Shown one piece after another: positions 42,996-53,532 of a stretch of DNA of 64,000 nucleotides. Source of the stretch: Roseomonas populi (GTDB lineage Bacteria > Pseudomonadota > Alphaproteobacteria > Acetobacterales > Acetobacteraceae); the NCBI RefSeq assembly GCF_024594815.1, contig NZ_JANJOU010000010.1:186001-250000 (forward strand), given 5' to 3'. How positions within the stretch are numbered: position 1 is the first letter of the stretch; every line of letters begins with the position of its first letter. Both the position numbers and the translations under genes were made by a program. The notes under the pieces are model-generated. The model was not told the DNA's origin. It worked only from the letters and a program-made list of their open reading frames with translations, and did not search any database.

Positions 42996-44477
42996 TCAGG
43001 TCCCGCAGAAGGTGACGTAGGGCTCCTCCGCCGCCGCGGGCGGGAGGTCCGCGCCCGGCTGGTCCTCGTAGGGCCGGGCCGTGCTCTCCAGCAGCGCCTC
43101 GAACGGCCCCATGTCGCCGGCATAGGCCGCGGCCAGCGCGCCCTCCACCAGATGGTTGCGCGGGATCACGGCAGGGTTCACCGCCCGCATCGCCGCCGCG
43201 CGCGCCGCGGGATCGCCACCGGCCTCGCCGAGCCGGGCCCGCCAGCGCGCGGCCCAGGCGTCGAAGGCCGCCGGGTCGGCGAACAGCCCGCGGGCGGAGT
43301 CATCCCCCTCCACCGCGCCGCACAGGCGCCGGAAGGTCAGGGTGAAGTCCGCCCGGTTCTCCGCCATGGCCTTCAGCAGCTCGCCCGCCAGCGCCACATC
43401 GCCCGCGCTGCCTCCGGGCAGCCCGATCTTGGCGCGCAGCCCCTCCAGGTAGGCGCCCTCGAAGGCCGGGGCAAAGCCCGCCAGAGCCTCGTTGGCCGAG
43501 GCCAGCGCCGCCTCCTCCGTCTCGCCCAGCAGCGGCAGCAGGGCCTCCGCCAGCCGTGCCAGGTTCCACTGCATAATGCGCGGCTGGTTGCCGTAGGCGT
43601 AGCGGCCGAACTGGTCGATCGAGCTGAAGACCGTCGCGGGGTCGTAGGCGTCCATGAAGGCGCAGGGCCCGTAGTCGATCGTCTCGCCGGAGATGGAGGT
43701 GTTGTCGGTGTTCATCACGCCGTGGATGAAGCCGATATGCATCCAGCGCGCGACCAGCGCCGCCTGCCGCGCGATCACGCCGTCCAGCAGCGCGCGATAC
43801 GGGTCGGGCACCCCCACCAGATCCGGGTAGTGCCGCGCGATGGCATGGTCGGCCAGCACCTTCAGCCCCTCCACGTCGCCGCGCGCCGCGAAGTAGGCGA
43901 AGGTCCCCACGCGAATATGGCTGCTCGCCACGCGGGTCAGCACGGCACCGGGCAGCACCGTCTCGCGGTACACCTCCTCCCCCGTCGCCACCGCGGCCAG
44001 CGCCCGGGTGGTGGGCAGGCCGAGCGCCGCCATCGCCTCGCTGACAAGGTACTCGCGCAGCACCGGCCCCAGCGCCGCCCGCCCGTCCCCGCGGCGGGAG
44101 AAGGGGGTGGGGCCGGAACCCTTGAGCTGGACGTCGAAGCGCGCCCCGTCCGGCGCCACCACCTCGCCCAGCAGGATGGCCCGGCCATCGCCGAGCTGCG
44201 GCACGAAGTTGCCGAACTGATGGCCGGCATAGGCGGCCGCCAGCGGCTCCGCCCCTTCCGGAACATGGTTCCCCGCCAGCACCGCCACGCCCTCCGGCGA
44301 GGCAAGCTCCGCCGGGTCCAGCCCCAGCCGCCGGGCCAGCGCCGCATTCAGCCGCAGCAGCCGCGGCGCCGCCACGGGCGTCGGGTCCAACCGCGCGCGG
44401 AAGCGCTCCGGCAGGCGGGCATAGGAGTTGTCGAAGGGGAAGCGGACCGCCTGCCCTTCCAGGACCGTGGTGCTCAT
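42996..44477 (-). CDS. selO: Protein adenylyltransferase SelO (YdiU family)
   Basis: A pseudokinase-fold enzyme that AMPylates proteins, linked to redox stress. The 493 residues fit bacterial SelO. Visible motifs are F-D-N-S-Y-A-R-L-P near the start, [21 protein letters not shown]-x-T-P-F-S-R, [14 protein letters not shown] and [10 protein letters not shown]. It ends V-T-F-C-G-T, where the Cys occupies the place of selenocysteine or cysteine at the C-terminus of other SelO proteins. The ATG at 44477 is chosen by homology; the frame runs to 44918 across the ModE-like gene. The ModE-like gene starts upstream on the same strand, 50 bases apart. Confidence 0.94.
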   Translation of the reverse strand: MSTTVLEGQAVRFPFDNSYARLPERFRARLDPTPVAAPRLLRLNAALARRLGLDPAELASPEGVAVLAGNHVPEGAEPLAAAYAGHQFGNFVPQLGDGRAILLGEVVAPDGARFDVQLKGSGPTPFSRRGDGRAALGPVLREYLVSEAMAALGLPTTRALAAVATGEEVYRETVLPGAVLTRVASSHIRVGTFAYFAARGDVEGLKVLADHAIARHYPDLVGVPDPYRALLDGVIARQAALVARWMHIGFIHGVMNTDNTSISGETIDYGPCAFMDAYDPATVFSSIDQFGRYAYGNQPRIMQWNLARLAEALLPLLGETEEAALASANEALAGFAPAFEGAYLEGLRAKIGLPGGSAGDVALAGELLKAMAENRADFTLTFRRLCGAVEGDDSARGLFADPAAFDAWAARWRARLGEAGGDPAARAAAMRAVNPAVIPRNHLVEGALAAAYAGDMGPFEALLESTARPYEDQPGADLPPAAAEEPYVTFCGT

Positions 44478-44527
44478 GTTCTGCAGATCGAAAGCCGGGG
44501 GCCCGGAAACAACCCCGCCCCGGCGGA

Positions 44528-44905
44528 TCAGCCAGCCCCGCGCCGCGCCAGCGCCGCCAGCCGGGCCGCGGCGGCCGTATTCGCCTCCGCCTCGATGGCG
44601 CGGTAGGTCTGCACCACCTCCTCCCCCCGCGCCGTCAGCTTCGCTCCGCCCCCACCGGCGCCGCCCGCCACCGTCTCCGCCACGGGCTCGCCAAGGCCGC
44701 GGTTCAACGCCTCCACCAGCTCCCAGGCCCGGCGATAGGACATGCCCAGCGCCCGCCCGGCACCGGAGATGGAGCCGGCGCGCCCGATCTCCTCCAGCAG
44801 CCGCACCTTGCCCGGCCCGATCCGCAGCCCGTTGCTGAGGTCGAGCCGCAGGCTCAGCCGCGGCCCGGTCTCCTCGTTCCTCTCGGCTTTCCTCGCGCGC
44901 GGCAT
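44528..44905 (-). CDS. ModE-like winged helix-turn-helix regulator without molybdate domain
   Basis: A 125-residue protein equivalent to the N-terminal DNA-binding domain of Mod[29 protein letters not shown] is the recognition region, and G-G-G-G-A-x-L-T-A-R-G-E-E-V lies in the wing. The C-terminal TOBE (molybdate-binding) domains of full ModE (about 260 residues) are missing. Stand-alone forms of this domain are common in alphaproteobacteria. No molybdate transporter or molybdoenzyme gene lies close by, so its target is unclear. Confidence 0.85.
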   Translation of the reverse strand: MPRARKAERNEETGPRLSLRLDLSNGLRIGPGKVRLLEEIGRAGSISGAGRALGMSYRRAWELVEALNRGLGEPVAETVAGGAGGGGAKLTARGEEVVQTYRAIEAEANTAAAARLAALARRGAG

Positions 44906-44962
44906 GGCCGGGAGCCAATCACGCGGCCCGCCCGGCCACAATGCCCGGGCGGGTCATTCGCC

Positions 44963-45979
44963 TCAGACCAGCGCGGCGCCCTGGGTGTTCACATAGACGG
45001 CGTAGAGCGACTTGCTGGCCGCCATGAACAGCCGGTTCCGGTTACGCCCGCCGAAGCAGAGGTTGGCGCAGCGCTCCGGCAGGTGGATATGGCCGATCGG
45101 CTGGCCCGCCTTGTTGATCACGCGCACGCCGTCGAACTCGGCGCTCATCCCCCAGCCGCACCAGAGGTTGCCCTCCACGTCCACCCGGAACCCGTCCGGG
45201 CGCTCGCCGGGCCTGGCCTGGAAGAAGACGCGGTTGTTCGCCAGCTTCGTGCCGTTCTCCGTCACGTCGAAGACGCGGATGATGCGCGGGTTGGCCGCCG
45301 CCTCCACCACGTAGAGCAGGCTCTCGTCCGGGGAGAAGGCGAGGCCGTTGGGCCGCCCCACCTCGGCCGAGACGACGGTGATCGCGCCGGTCGCCCCGTC
45401 CACGCGATAGATGTTCGTCGGCAGCTCCGGCTGCGCGCGGTAGCCCTCGTAGTCGCCGAGGATGCCGAAGGGCGGGTCGGTGAACCAGATGGAGCCGTCG
45501 GACTTCACCACCACGTCGTTGGGCGAGTTCAGCGGCTTGCCCTCGAACCGGTCGGCGATCACGGTGATGCGGCCGTCATACTCGGTCCGCGTCACGCGGC
45601 GCGCGCCGTGCTCGCAGGCGATCAGCCGCCCCTGGCGGTCGCGGGCATGGCCATTGGCGAAGTTGTCGGGGTTGCGGAACTCGTCCACCTGGCCCGTGGT
45701 CTCGCTCCAGCGCAGGGTGCGCTGGTTCGGGATGTCGGACCAGATCACGGCGCGCTGGTCGCCCAGCCACACCGGCCCCTCGCTCCAGCGCGCCCCGGTC
45801 CAGAGCCGCTCCACCGCCGCCGCGTCCAGCTGGTAGCGCGCGAAGGAAGGATCGAGGATCTCGAAGGCCGGGTCGGGGTATCGGGTCACGTCCTCCCACC
45901 GCGCCAGGGCCGGGCGCGCGAGCAGCGAGGCGCCACCGAGCGCAAGGCCGCCAAGGCCCCGCCGGGACATCATCGTCAT
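44963..45979 (-). CDS. SMP-30/gluconolactonase-family lactonase, exported
   Basis: A 338-residue six-bladed beta-propeller lactonase that hydrolyses a sugar-acid or other lactone. The N-terminus has S-R-R-G-L-G-G-L, a Tat-like signal, cleaving after P-A-L-A. Metal-site segments are W-S-E-G-P-V-W, N-S-P-N-D-V-V, R-P-N-G-L-A-F-S-P-D-E and P-D-G-F-R-V-D. The ATG at 45979 is preceded by GAGGAA with good spacing, whereas the ATG at 46003 only adds a hydrophilic extension. It lies downstream of the Bug receptor at 46091. Periplasmic location suggests opening of a lactone before import or after oxidation. Confidence 0.88.
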   Translation of the reverse strand: MTMMSRRGLGGLALGGASLLARPALARWEDVTRYPDPAFEILDPSFARYQLDAAAVERLWTGARWSEGPVWLGDQRAVIWSDIPNQRTLRWSETTGQVDEFRNPDNFANGHARDRQGRLIACEHGARRVTRTEYDGRITVIADRFEGKPLNSPNDVVVKSDGSIWFTDPPFGILGDYEGYRAQPELPTNIYRVDGATGAITVVSAEVGRPNGLAFSPDESLLYVVEAAANPRIIRVFDVTENGTKLANNRVFFQARPGERPDGFRVDVEGNLWCGWGMSAEFDGVRVINKAGQPIGHIHLPERCANLCFGGRNRNRLFMAASKSLYAVYVNTQGAALV

Positions 45980-46016
45980 CTTTGTTTCCTCACCTACCGT
46001 CATCGCCGTCTCAGGC

Positions 46017-46068
46017 CAGGGCGCGCGAAGGGCGCGCGCCCTGCCCGGCCGGGGGCGATCGCCCGGCC
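46017..46068. terminator. Two strong hairpins between Bug and SMP-30 genes
   Basis: An 11-bp perfect stem (46017-46027 with 46033-46043, AAGGG loop), then a 7-bp GGCCGGG/CCCGGCC stem (46047-46068) around an inner palindrome GCGATCGC. They lie 23 bases past the stop of the Bug gene on the minus strand. No T-tract, so attenuation or mRNA stabilisation is as likely as full termination. Confidence 0.5.
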
Positions 46069-46090
46069 TACTCGAGTGAGCCCGAGGCGA

Positions 46091-47065
46091 TCAGTCGGCC
46101 GAGGCGCCGGACTTCTCGATCGTCTCCCGCCACATCGGGCGCTCCCGCGCCGCGCGCGCGGCGGCGTCGGCCGCCGTGGTCCAGATCGGCTTGGCGCCCA
46201 CGCGGGCGAAGCGCTCCCGCTGCGTGGCATCCTCCACCGTCGCCTTCAGCGCGGCGTTGATCCGCTCCACCACCACGTCCGGCGTGGAGGCAGGGACCAC
46301 GAAGCCGCCCCACACCGTCACGACGAAGTCGTTGACCCCGGACTCCGCCATGGTCGGGACGGAAGGCAGGGTGGACCAGCGCTCCGCGCTCGTCACCGCC
46401 AGCGCGCGGATCTGCCCGGCCTCGACGAGGGCCTGGTAGGAGGCAACGCCGTCGATCGCGAAGTCGATGTCACCGCTCAGCAGCGCCGGCTGGATCTGCG
46501 CCGCACCGCGATAGGGCACGTGCACCGCCTCGATGCCGAGGCGGGAGAACAGCATGGCGGAGGAGAGGTGCGTGGTGGTGCCGACGCCGGTGGAACCATA
46601 GGTGATGCCGCCGCGCTTGCTCTTCGCCCAGGTGATGAACTCCTGCAGCGTCTTGGCCTGCACCTTGCCCGGCGCCACCACCGCGATGTTCGGGAACTCC
46701 CAGCCCAGGGCGACGGGCTTCAGGTCCTTCTCGATGTCGTAGGGGACGTTCTTGTAGAGGTACTGGTTGATCGAGAAGTTGGAGACGGTGACGCAACCGA
46801 TCGTATGGTTGTCGTTCGCCTTCGCCACCGCGTCGGTGCCGATGTTGCCGCTGGCGCCCGGGCGGTTCTCGATCACCACCGGCTGGCCGAGCGTCTGGCC
46901 CATGTGGTCGGCATAGACGCGCGCGATCACGTCCGTGGCGCCGCCCGGCGGATAGGGCACGATCATGCGGATCGCCCGCGTCGGCCAGTTGCCACCCTGG
47001 GCGTGGGCCAAAGAGGGAAGCAGGGCGGAACCGAGGGCGGTTCCGAGCAGGGTGCGGCGGTTCAC
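46091..47065 (-). CDS. Bug/TctC-family periplasmic solute receptor (3 of 5)
   Basis: A 324-residue receptor with a signal peptide ending L-A-H-A-Q-G. Family segments are W-P-T-R-A-I-R-M-I-V-P-Y-P-P-G-G-A-T-D, V-I-E-N-R-P-G-A-S-G-N-I-G and H-V-P-Y-R-G-A-A. The binding-loop sequence is G-S-T-G-V-G-T-T-T-H-L-S, distinct from the other four. It is 34 bases downstream of the FAD-linked dehydrogenase gene, so the two are probably co-expressed and may handle the same hydroxy acid. Confidence 0.92.
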   Translation of the reverse strand: MNRRTLLGTALGSALLPSLAHAQGGNWPTRAIRMIVPYPPGGATDVIARVYADHMGQTLGQPVVIENRPGASGNIGTDAVAKANDNHTIGCVTVSNFSINQYLYKNVPYDIEKDLKPVALGWEFPNIAVVAPGKVQAKTLQEFITWAKSKRGGITYGSTGVGTTTHLSSAMLFSRLGIEAVHVPYRGAAQIQPALLSGDIDFAIDGVASYQALVEAGQIRALAVTSAERWSTLPSVPTMAESGVNDFVVTVWGGFVVPASTPDVVVERINAALKATVEDATQRERFARVGAKPIWTTAADAAARAARERPMWRETIEKSGASAD

Positions 47066-47099
47066 GGCGTTTCCTCTCCGGGAAATGGCAGGAAGTGGT

Positions 47100-48554
<1,455 letters not shown>

Positions 48555-48679
48555 GGCGTTGGTCGGCTCCGTGCTTGGGGCCGGGCGGCCGCAGCGCGCG
48601 GGGCGATGCGTCCACACGGCCGGGGTGGCGGCAGGTGCCGCCCCCGCTAGTCCTCTACATGACCAGATTGCGCGGGCGC

Positions 48680-48829
48680 TTCTGCGCGTATTGAGCAGAA
48701 ATGTCGAGGGGAAACTTCGGATGCCGATCAACCCTGCGCAGAAGCGTGATCCGGAGCTGCTTTCAGCCTGAAAACCATGCTGCACCCGCGAAGGGGCGCG
48801 GTGCGGCACCCACCAGGCAATTCTGCGCA
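48680..48829. promoter_or_regulatory. Three TTCTGCGC(A/G) operator-like sites in a divergent control region
   Basis: TTCTGCGCG at 48680-48688 is part of an inverted repeat TTCTGC-N9-GCAGAA (48680-48700). TGCGCAGAA, the reverse form, is at 48735-48743 and TTCTGCGCA again at 48821-48829. All lie in the 384-base gap (48555-48938) between the divergent dehydrogenase and kdgT operons. The rest of that gap holds a TTGACT (48847-48852) without a convincing -10 partner and no credible gene. The DeoR-family regulator at 52240 is one candidate binder. Confidence 0.45.
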
Positions 48830-48938
48830 GTTCGCGCAAAAATTCATTGACTTCGCCCCACCGGACGCGACATCAGCCCCGTAGTCCCGCGTCCCGCGCG
48901 GCCGGGCACCCAGCCTCGGGCGCCATCGGAGAATGCCC

Positions 48939-49922
48939 ATGCAGATTCCCATCAAGCGCGCTATCGAGAGCGTGCCCGGCGGCATGATGGTCGTGCCCCT
49001 CGCCCTCGGCGCGATCATCGCCACCCTCTTCCCAGCCACGCCGAAGTTCTTCGGCTCCTTCACCGGCGCGCTCTTCACGGGATCCCTGCCGATCCTGGCG
49101 GTGTTCTACGTCTGCATGGGCGCCAGCATCGACTTCAAGGCCACCCCCTACATCCTGAAGAAGGGCGGCACGCTGCTGGCCACGAAGGTCGGCATCGCCG
49201 CGCTGCTGGGCATCATCGTCGGCCAGTTCCTGGGCGAGGCCCCGGTGGCCAGCGGCATCTTCGCCGGCCTCTCCACCCTCGCCATCGTCGCCGCGATGAA
49301 CGACACCAATGGCGGCCTCTACATGGCGCTGATGGGCCAGTACGGCGCGCCGCGCGATGTCGGCGCCTACACGGTGATGACGCTGGAATCCGGCCCCTTC
49401 CTCACCATGATCACCCTCGGCGTCGCCGGGCTCTCGGCCTTCGAGTGGCCGGTGCTGGTGGGCGCCATCCTGCCGCTCCTCGTCGGCATGATCATCGGCA
49501 ACCTGGACCGCGAGATGCGCGACTTCCTCAGCCGCGCCATTCCCGTGATGATCCCCTTCTTCGCCTTCGCCCTCGGCGCCGGCCTGGACCTGACGAAGGT
49601 CTGGCAGGCCGGTCTGCTGGGCCTCGGCCTCGGCGTCGCGGTGGTGGTGATCACCGGCACCGCGCTCTTCCTCGCGGATCGCGCCATCGGCGGCTCGGGC
49701 GTGGCGGGCGTCGCGGCGGCCTCCACCGCGGGCAACGCGGCCGCTGTGCCGGCGATCGTGGCGGCCAACAACCCGGCCTACGCGGATGCGGCGCCGGCGG
49801 CCACCATCCTCGTTTCCGCCTGCGTCATCGTCACCGCCATCCTCGTGCCGCCGGTCACCGCCTGGGTTGCCCGCCGCGTCGGCCCGGGCCGGGACGCCGT
49901 GGCTGAGGGACGGGGCGCATGA
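48939..49922 (+). CDS. kdgT: 2-keto-3-deoxygluconate permease family transporter
   Basis: A 327-residue membrane transporter with about ten hydrophobic segments. The N-terminus [17 protein letters not shown] matches the KdgT family start, which, with the GGAGA ribosome-binding site 6 bases ahead, supports the second ATG (48939) over the one at 48933. Other family segments are [11 protein letters not shown] and [11 protein letters not shown]. It imports 2-keto-3-deoxygluconate or a related sugar acid; next to an acid-sugar kinase it more likely imports a four-carbon sugar acid. ATGA overlap with the kinase gene. Confidence 0.92.
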   Translation: MQIPIKRAIESVPGGMMVVPLALGAIIATLFPATPKFFGSFTGALFTGSLPILAVFYVCMGASIDFKATPYILKKGGTLLATKVGIAALLGIIVGQFLGEAPVASGIFAGLSTLAIVAAMNDTNGGLYMALMGQYGAPRDVGAYTVMTLESGPFLTMITLGVAGLSAFEWPVLVGAILPLLVGMIIGNLDREMRDFLSRAIPVMIPFFAFALGAGLDLTKVWQAGLLGLGLGVAVVVITGTALFLADRAIGGSGVAGVAAASTAGNAAAVPAIVAANNPAYADAAPAATILVSACVIVTAILVPPVTAWVARRVGPGRDAVAEGRGA

Positions 49923-51166
49923 CCCGCCGCTGGCTCATCCTCGCCGATGACCTGACCGGCGCCGCCGATTGCGGCATCGCCTTTGCCCGCCGCGGGCTGG
50001 AGGCGGCGGTCGGCTGGCACAGCGCGGAGGGCGCCGCCGCCGAGGTGCTGGCGATCGACGCCGACAGCCGCCGCCTGAGCCCCGGGGATGCGGCCGGGCG
50101 CCACGCCGCGCTGCTGCGCGCCCGCCACGCTCCGGGCACCGGCCTGATCAAGAAGATCGACTCCACCCTGCGCGGCCAGCCCGCCGCCGAGCTGGCCGCC
50201 ACCATTGGCGCCCTGCATGAGGCCGGCCGCCCGGCGATGGCGATCGTCGCCCCCGCCTTCCCTGCCACCGGCCGCACCACGGAGGGCGGGCGCGTCCACC
50301 TGAACGGCGCGCCGCTGGAATCCACCCCCCTCTGGGCGCGCGACCACAGCTACGAGAGCGCGCACCTGCCGACGGTGCTGGAAGCTGTCGGCCTCAAGGC
50401 CCGCCACCTGCCGCTGGAGACGATCCGCGCCGGCGACGCGGCGCTGGAAGCCGCCCTGCGCGATGCCCTGGCCGCGGGCGTGGAGGCCGTGGTCTGCGAC
50501 GCCACCGCTCCCACCGACCTGGACGCCCTGGCCCGCGCCAGCCTGCCGCTCGTCGGTGACGTCTTCTGGGTCGGCTCCGGCGGCATCGCCGCCGCCCTCG
50601 CTGCCGCCCTGCCGCTCATGGGCGCCCTGCCCGCCGCGCCGCCCGCCGCGCGCGGCGGCGTCCTTGTCGTCGTCGGGAGCATCGCCGAGGCTTCCCGCAG
50701 CGCCGCCGCCCGCCTTGTCGCCGAGAGCGCGGCCGCCCTCATCGAGGTGCCGGTCGGCCTGCTCCGCGCCGGCCCCGCCGACCCGGGCTGGGCACCCATG
50801 GCTGAGGCGATCGCCGCTTCCCTCGCCGCCGGCCGCGACACGCTCGTGCTGATCACGGACGCCTCCCCCGCCGACCTCTCCCAGGGCGCCGCCCTCGCCA
50901 CGGCGCTCGGCACCCTGCTGGAGCCCGCAGGCCGCAGCATGGGCGGCCTCTTCGCCACGGGCGGGGAAACGGCCTGCGCGCTGCTGAGCCATCTCGGAGT
51001 CCACGGCATCCGCCTGGTGGAGGAGGTCGAGGCCGGCGTGCCCCTCGGCGTCACCCAGGGTGCCATCCAAGTCCCCGTCATGACGAAGGCCGGCGCCTTC
51101 GGCGACGACGGAACGATCCTCCGCAGCCTGTCCCGGCTGCACAATCTCTCCCGGGAGAACGCGTGA
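49919..51166 (+). CDS. Four-carbon acid sugar kinase (DUF1537/OtnK-DtnK family)
   Basis: A 415-residue kinase of the family formerly called DUF1537. The N-terminal domain opens [14 protein letters not shown], the family signature, and has K-K-I-D-S-T-L-R-G near residue 80. The C-terminal nucleotide domain has V-V-V-G-S and T-G-G-E-T-A. Known members phosphorylate D-threonate, D-erythronate or 3-oxo-tetronates. Coupling to a PdxA2 homolog is the arrangement described for D-threonate/D-erythronate use, giving dihydroxyacetone phosphate. Overlaps kdgT by four bases and pdxA2 by one. Confidence 0.9.
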   Translation: MTRRWLILADDLTGAADCGIAFARRGLEAAVGWHSAEGAAAEVLAIDADSRRLSPGDAAGRHAALLRARHAPGTGLIKKIDSTLRGQPAAELAATIGALHEAGRPAMAIVAPAFPATGRTTEGGRVHLNGAPLESTPLWARDHSYESAHLPTVLEAVGLKARHLPLETIRAGDAALEAALRDALAAGVEAVVCDATAPTDLDALARASLPLVGDVFWVGSGGIAAALAAALPLMGALPAAPPAARGGVLVVVGSIAEASRSAAARLVAESAAALIEVPVGLLRAGPADPGWAPMAEAIAASLAAGRDTLVLITDASPADLSQGAALATALGTLLEPAGRSMGGLFATGGETACALLSHLGVHGIRLVEEVEAGVPLGVTQGAIQVPVMTKAGAFGDDGTILRSLSRLHNLSRENA

Positions 51167-52179
51167 TGTCTGACACCCGCCCGATCATCGCCATCACCAT
51201 GGGCGACGCCTCCGGCATCGGCCCGGAGATCATCATGAAGGCCCTGGCGCGGGAGGACGTCTACGCGATGTGCCGCCCCTTCGTGGTGGGCGACGCGACG
51301 CGCCTGCGCGAGGCCGACGCCATCACCAAGACCGGCCTGCAGGTGAACGCCCTGCAGTCCCCCGCCGGCGCCAAGTACCAGCGCGGCACGGTGGACGTGA
51401 TCGACCTCGGCATCATCCCCGCCGGCCACCCCTTCGGCCAGCTCTCCGCCCTCTCGGGCGAGGGCGCCTTCCGCTATATCGAGCGCGCGACGCGGCTGGT
51501 GGAGGCCGGCGAGGCCGACGCCATCTGCACGGCGCCGCTGAGCAAGGAGGCGCTGCACGCCGCCGGCCACAAGTACCCCGGCCATACGGAGATGCTGGCG
51601 CACCTGACCGGCACGCCGGAGGTCTCCATGATGCTGGTGGCGCCGAAGCTGCGCGTCATCCACGTCACGACCCATATCGGCCTGATGGACGCCATCCGGA
51701 AGATCGAGCCGGGCCTGGTGTTCCGCGTGATTGAGCGCGGCCGCGCGACGCTGGTGAAGGCCGGCATCGAGCAGCCCCGCATCGGCGTCTGCGCCATCAA
51801 CCCGCATGCCGGCGAGAACGGCCTCTTCGGCCAGGGCGAGGAGGAGGAGAAGATCATCCCCGCCATCGAGAAGTGCCACGCCAACGGCTGGAGCGTTGAC
51901 GGCCCGCTGCCCGCCGACACGCTGTTCTTCCGCGCCGCCCGCGGCGACTTCGACCTGGTGGTCGCCATGTACCACGACCAGGGCCACGGCCCGGTGAAGG
52001 TGATGGGCCTGGAGGCCGGCGTGAACATCACCATCGGCCTGCCGGTGGTCCGCACCAGCGTGGACCACGGCACCGCCTTCGACATCGCCGGCAAGGGCAT
52101 CGCCGACGAGGGCTCCCTGGTGGAGGCCCTGAAGCAGGCCGTGGGCCTGGCGCCGAAGCGGGTGATGCAGGCGGCCTGA
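51166..52179 (+). CDS. pdxA2: PdxA2-type 4-phospho-D-threonate/erythronate dehydrogenase (PdxA family)
   Basis: A 337-residue PdxA-family metal- and NAD-dependent oxidative decarboxylase. M-G-D-A-S-G-I-G-P-E opens the protein, and metal-ligand segments are K-Y-P-G-H-T-E-M-L-A, N-P-H-A-G-E-N-G-x-F-G and Y-H-D-Q-G-H. The context (acid-sugar kinase directly upstream, DeoR regulator downstream) marks it as the catabolic PdxA2 form and not the pyridoxine-synthesis enzyme, which it resembles. Expected product: dihydroxyacetone phosphate and CO2. The ATG overlaps the kinase stop. Confidence 0.88.
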   Translation: MSDTRPIIAITMGDASGIGPEIIMKALAREDVYAMCRPFVVGDATRLREADAITKTGLQVNALQSPAGAKYQRGTVDVIDLGIIPAGHPFGQLSALSGEGAFRYIERATRLVEAGEADAICTAPLSKEALHAAGHKYPGHTEMLAHLTGTPEVSMMLVAPKLRVIHVTTHIGLMDAIRKIEPGLVFRVIERGRATLVKAGIEQPRIGVCAINPHAGENGLFGQGEEEEKIIPAIEKCHANGWSVDGPLPADTLFFRAARGDFDLVVAMYHDQGHGPVKVMGLEAGVNITIGLPVVRTSVDHGTAFDIAGKGIADEGSLVEALKQAVGLAPKRVMQAA

Positions 52180-52188
52180 ACGGCAACC

Positions 52189-52221
52189 GTGCCGGCCGGG
52201 GGGATCGCCCTCGGCCAGCAC
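52189..52221. terminator. Hairpin between pdxA2 and DeoR genes
   Basis: Nested imperfect inverted repeats: GTGC/GCAC outer arms, GGCC/GGCC and a GGG/CCC inner stem. It resembles the hairpin at 46047-46068 (both contain a GGCCGGGG...ATCGCCC core). It lies 10 bases after the stop. It may reduce read-through into the regulator gene. Confidence 0.35.
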
Positions 52222-52239
52222 CTCTCCTAGAATCCGGCC

Positions 52240-53004
52240 ATGCGACGCCGACGAACGCGCCACGACGAGATCCTGGCCGCCCTGGCCACCGGCGACACGG
52301 ATGTGGACGCCCTGGCCGCCCGTTTCGGCGTCTCCGCCTCCACCATCCGCCGCGACCTCAACGCCCTCTCCGAGCAGCGGGCGGTGGCGCGCACCTATGG
52401 CGGCGCCATCCTCGCAGCGCCGCACCTCGAATCCAGCCTGCGCGCCCGCACCGGCCAGCACCGCGCCGCCAAATCCGCCATCGCCGAGGCCGCGCTGGAC
52501 CTGATCGGGGAAGGCGAGACGATCATCCTCGACGGCGGCTCCACCGTGGAGGCGCTGGGCCGCCTCCTGCGCGGCCGCAGCCTGCGCGTCGTCACAAACA
52601 ACCTGCCCCTGATCCCCGTCCTCGCCGACGCGCCGGGCATGGAGCTGGTGGTCCTGGCCGGCACGGTGCGCCCGATCAGCATGAGCACCGTCGGACCCCT
52701 GGCCGAGCAGGCCCTGCGCCACCTCACAGCCGACCGCGTCTTCATGAGCGCGGACGGCGTGATGCCCGGCCGCGGCGTCTGCGAGGCGACGCTGGAGCAG
52801 GTCTCCCTCAAATCCCTGATGATGCGCCAGGCGCGCGAGGTGGTGGTGCTGGCCGACGCCTCGAAGCTAGGCCGCCACGGCCAGCCCTTCTGGGCCCCCC
52901 TGCCCGCCGCCGCGGCCGGTAGCTGGACCCTGGTGACGGACGCGCCCCCCGCCGCCTGCGCCCCCTATGCCGAGGACGGAGCGCGGATCATCCGGGCTGG
53001 CTAG
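52240..53004 (+). CDS. DeoR-family transcriptional regulator
   Basis: A 254-residue sugar-pathway repressor. The N-terminal helix-turn-helix has V-D-A-L-A-A-R-F-G-V-S-A-S-T-I-R-R-D-L-N-A-L near residues 22-44. The C-terminal DeoR sensor domain has I-I-L-D-G-G-S-T-V, V-V-T-N-N-L and V-V-L-A-D-A-S-K-L-G, which bind phosphorylated sugars in this family. It follows the kdgT-kinase-pdxA2 operon by 60 bases and most likely represses it. Its last 17 bases overlap the end of the convergent MOSC gene. Confidence 0.92.
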   Translation: MRRRRTRHDEILAALATGDTDVDALAARFGVSASTIRRDLNALSEQRAVARTYGGAILAAPHLESSLRARTGQHRAAKSAIAEAALDLIGEGETIILDGGSTVEALGRLLRGRSLRVVTNNLPLIPVLADAPGMELVVLAGTVRPISMSTVGPLAEQALRHLTADRVFMSADGVMPGRGVCEATLEQVSLKSLMMRQAREVVVLADASKLGRHGQPFWAPLPAAAAGSWTLVTDAPPAACAPYAEDGARIIRAG

Positions 53005-53524
53005 GTTCGATCACCCGCACCACCGCATCCCCCAGCCGGATCACCCCGCCCTCCAGCACCCGCGCCGTGATGCCGCCATGGCCGCGCACGGCGTTGTAGC
53101 CGCCCTCGCCCAGCTCCTCGTCCATGCGGGAACAGGGGTGGCAATCGCCCGACCATTCCAGCAGCACCTCGCCCACCCGGAAGCGACGGTTCCGCAGGGC
53201 CGTCAGGTTGATCCCTTCCGTCAGCAGGTTCCGCCGCAACCGCTCCGGCGGCACCGCGTCGCGCCCGAGATAGCTGGTAATGGCGCGCAGCCCTTCCGCC
53301 GCCACCAGTGTCACCTGCCGCCCCCCGTTGTTGCGGCTGGCGTAGCGATCTCCCTCCAGTCCCTGCCCCGTCACGGCCAGGGCGGAATCCACCACCCGCA
53401 CCGGCTCACGCCGCACCGCGCGCAGCCCGATCCAGCCGATGCGCCCGGGCGCCACGGGCCCGTCGATCAGCCGCGCCAGCATGGAGCCGGGATTGGGAAA
53501 AAGAGATCGCTGCTCGGGCGGCAT
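52988..53524 (-). CDS. MOSC-domain protein
   Basis: A 178-residue cytoplasmic protein with a MOSC domain: V-T-G-Q-G-L-E-G-D-R-Y, R-Q-V-T-L-V-A-A-E-G, R-R-N-L-L-T-E-G-I-N-L, and the conserved cysteine region S-G-D-C-H-P-C-S-R-M. These proteins are thought to handle molybdenum-bound sulfur or reduce N-hydroxylated compounds like YiiM/YcbX. A C-x-x-C pair is present. Convergent with DeoR and overlapping it by 17 bases. The next gene on this strand ends at 53533. Confidence 0.87.
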   Translation of the reverse strand: MPPEQRSLFPNPGSMLARLIDGPVAPGRIGWIGLRAVRREPVRVVDSALAVTGQGLEGDRYASRNNGGRQVTLVAAEGLRAITSYLGRDAVPPERLRRNLLTEGINLTALRNRRFRVGEVLLEWSGDCHPCSRMDEELGEGGYNAVRGHGGITARVLEGGVIRLGDAVVRVIEPSQPG

Positions 53525-53532
53525 GCCCCCTT

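Noticed and set aside
48847-48875. TTGACT as a -35 box for the kdgT operon
   Set aside because: No acceptable -10 hexamer at 16-18 bases; the best candidate matches poorly.
50350-52722. A 790-codon open frame on the minus strand across three genes
   Set aside because: It spans the acid-sugar kinase, pdxA2 and DeoR genes in antisense with shadow composition; the + strand genes have strong motifs and overlapping starts and stops.
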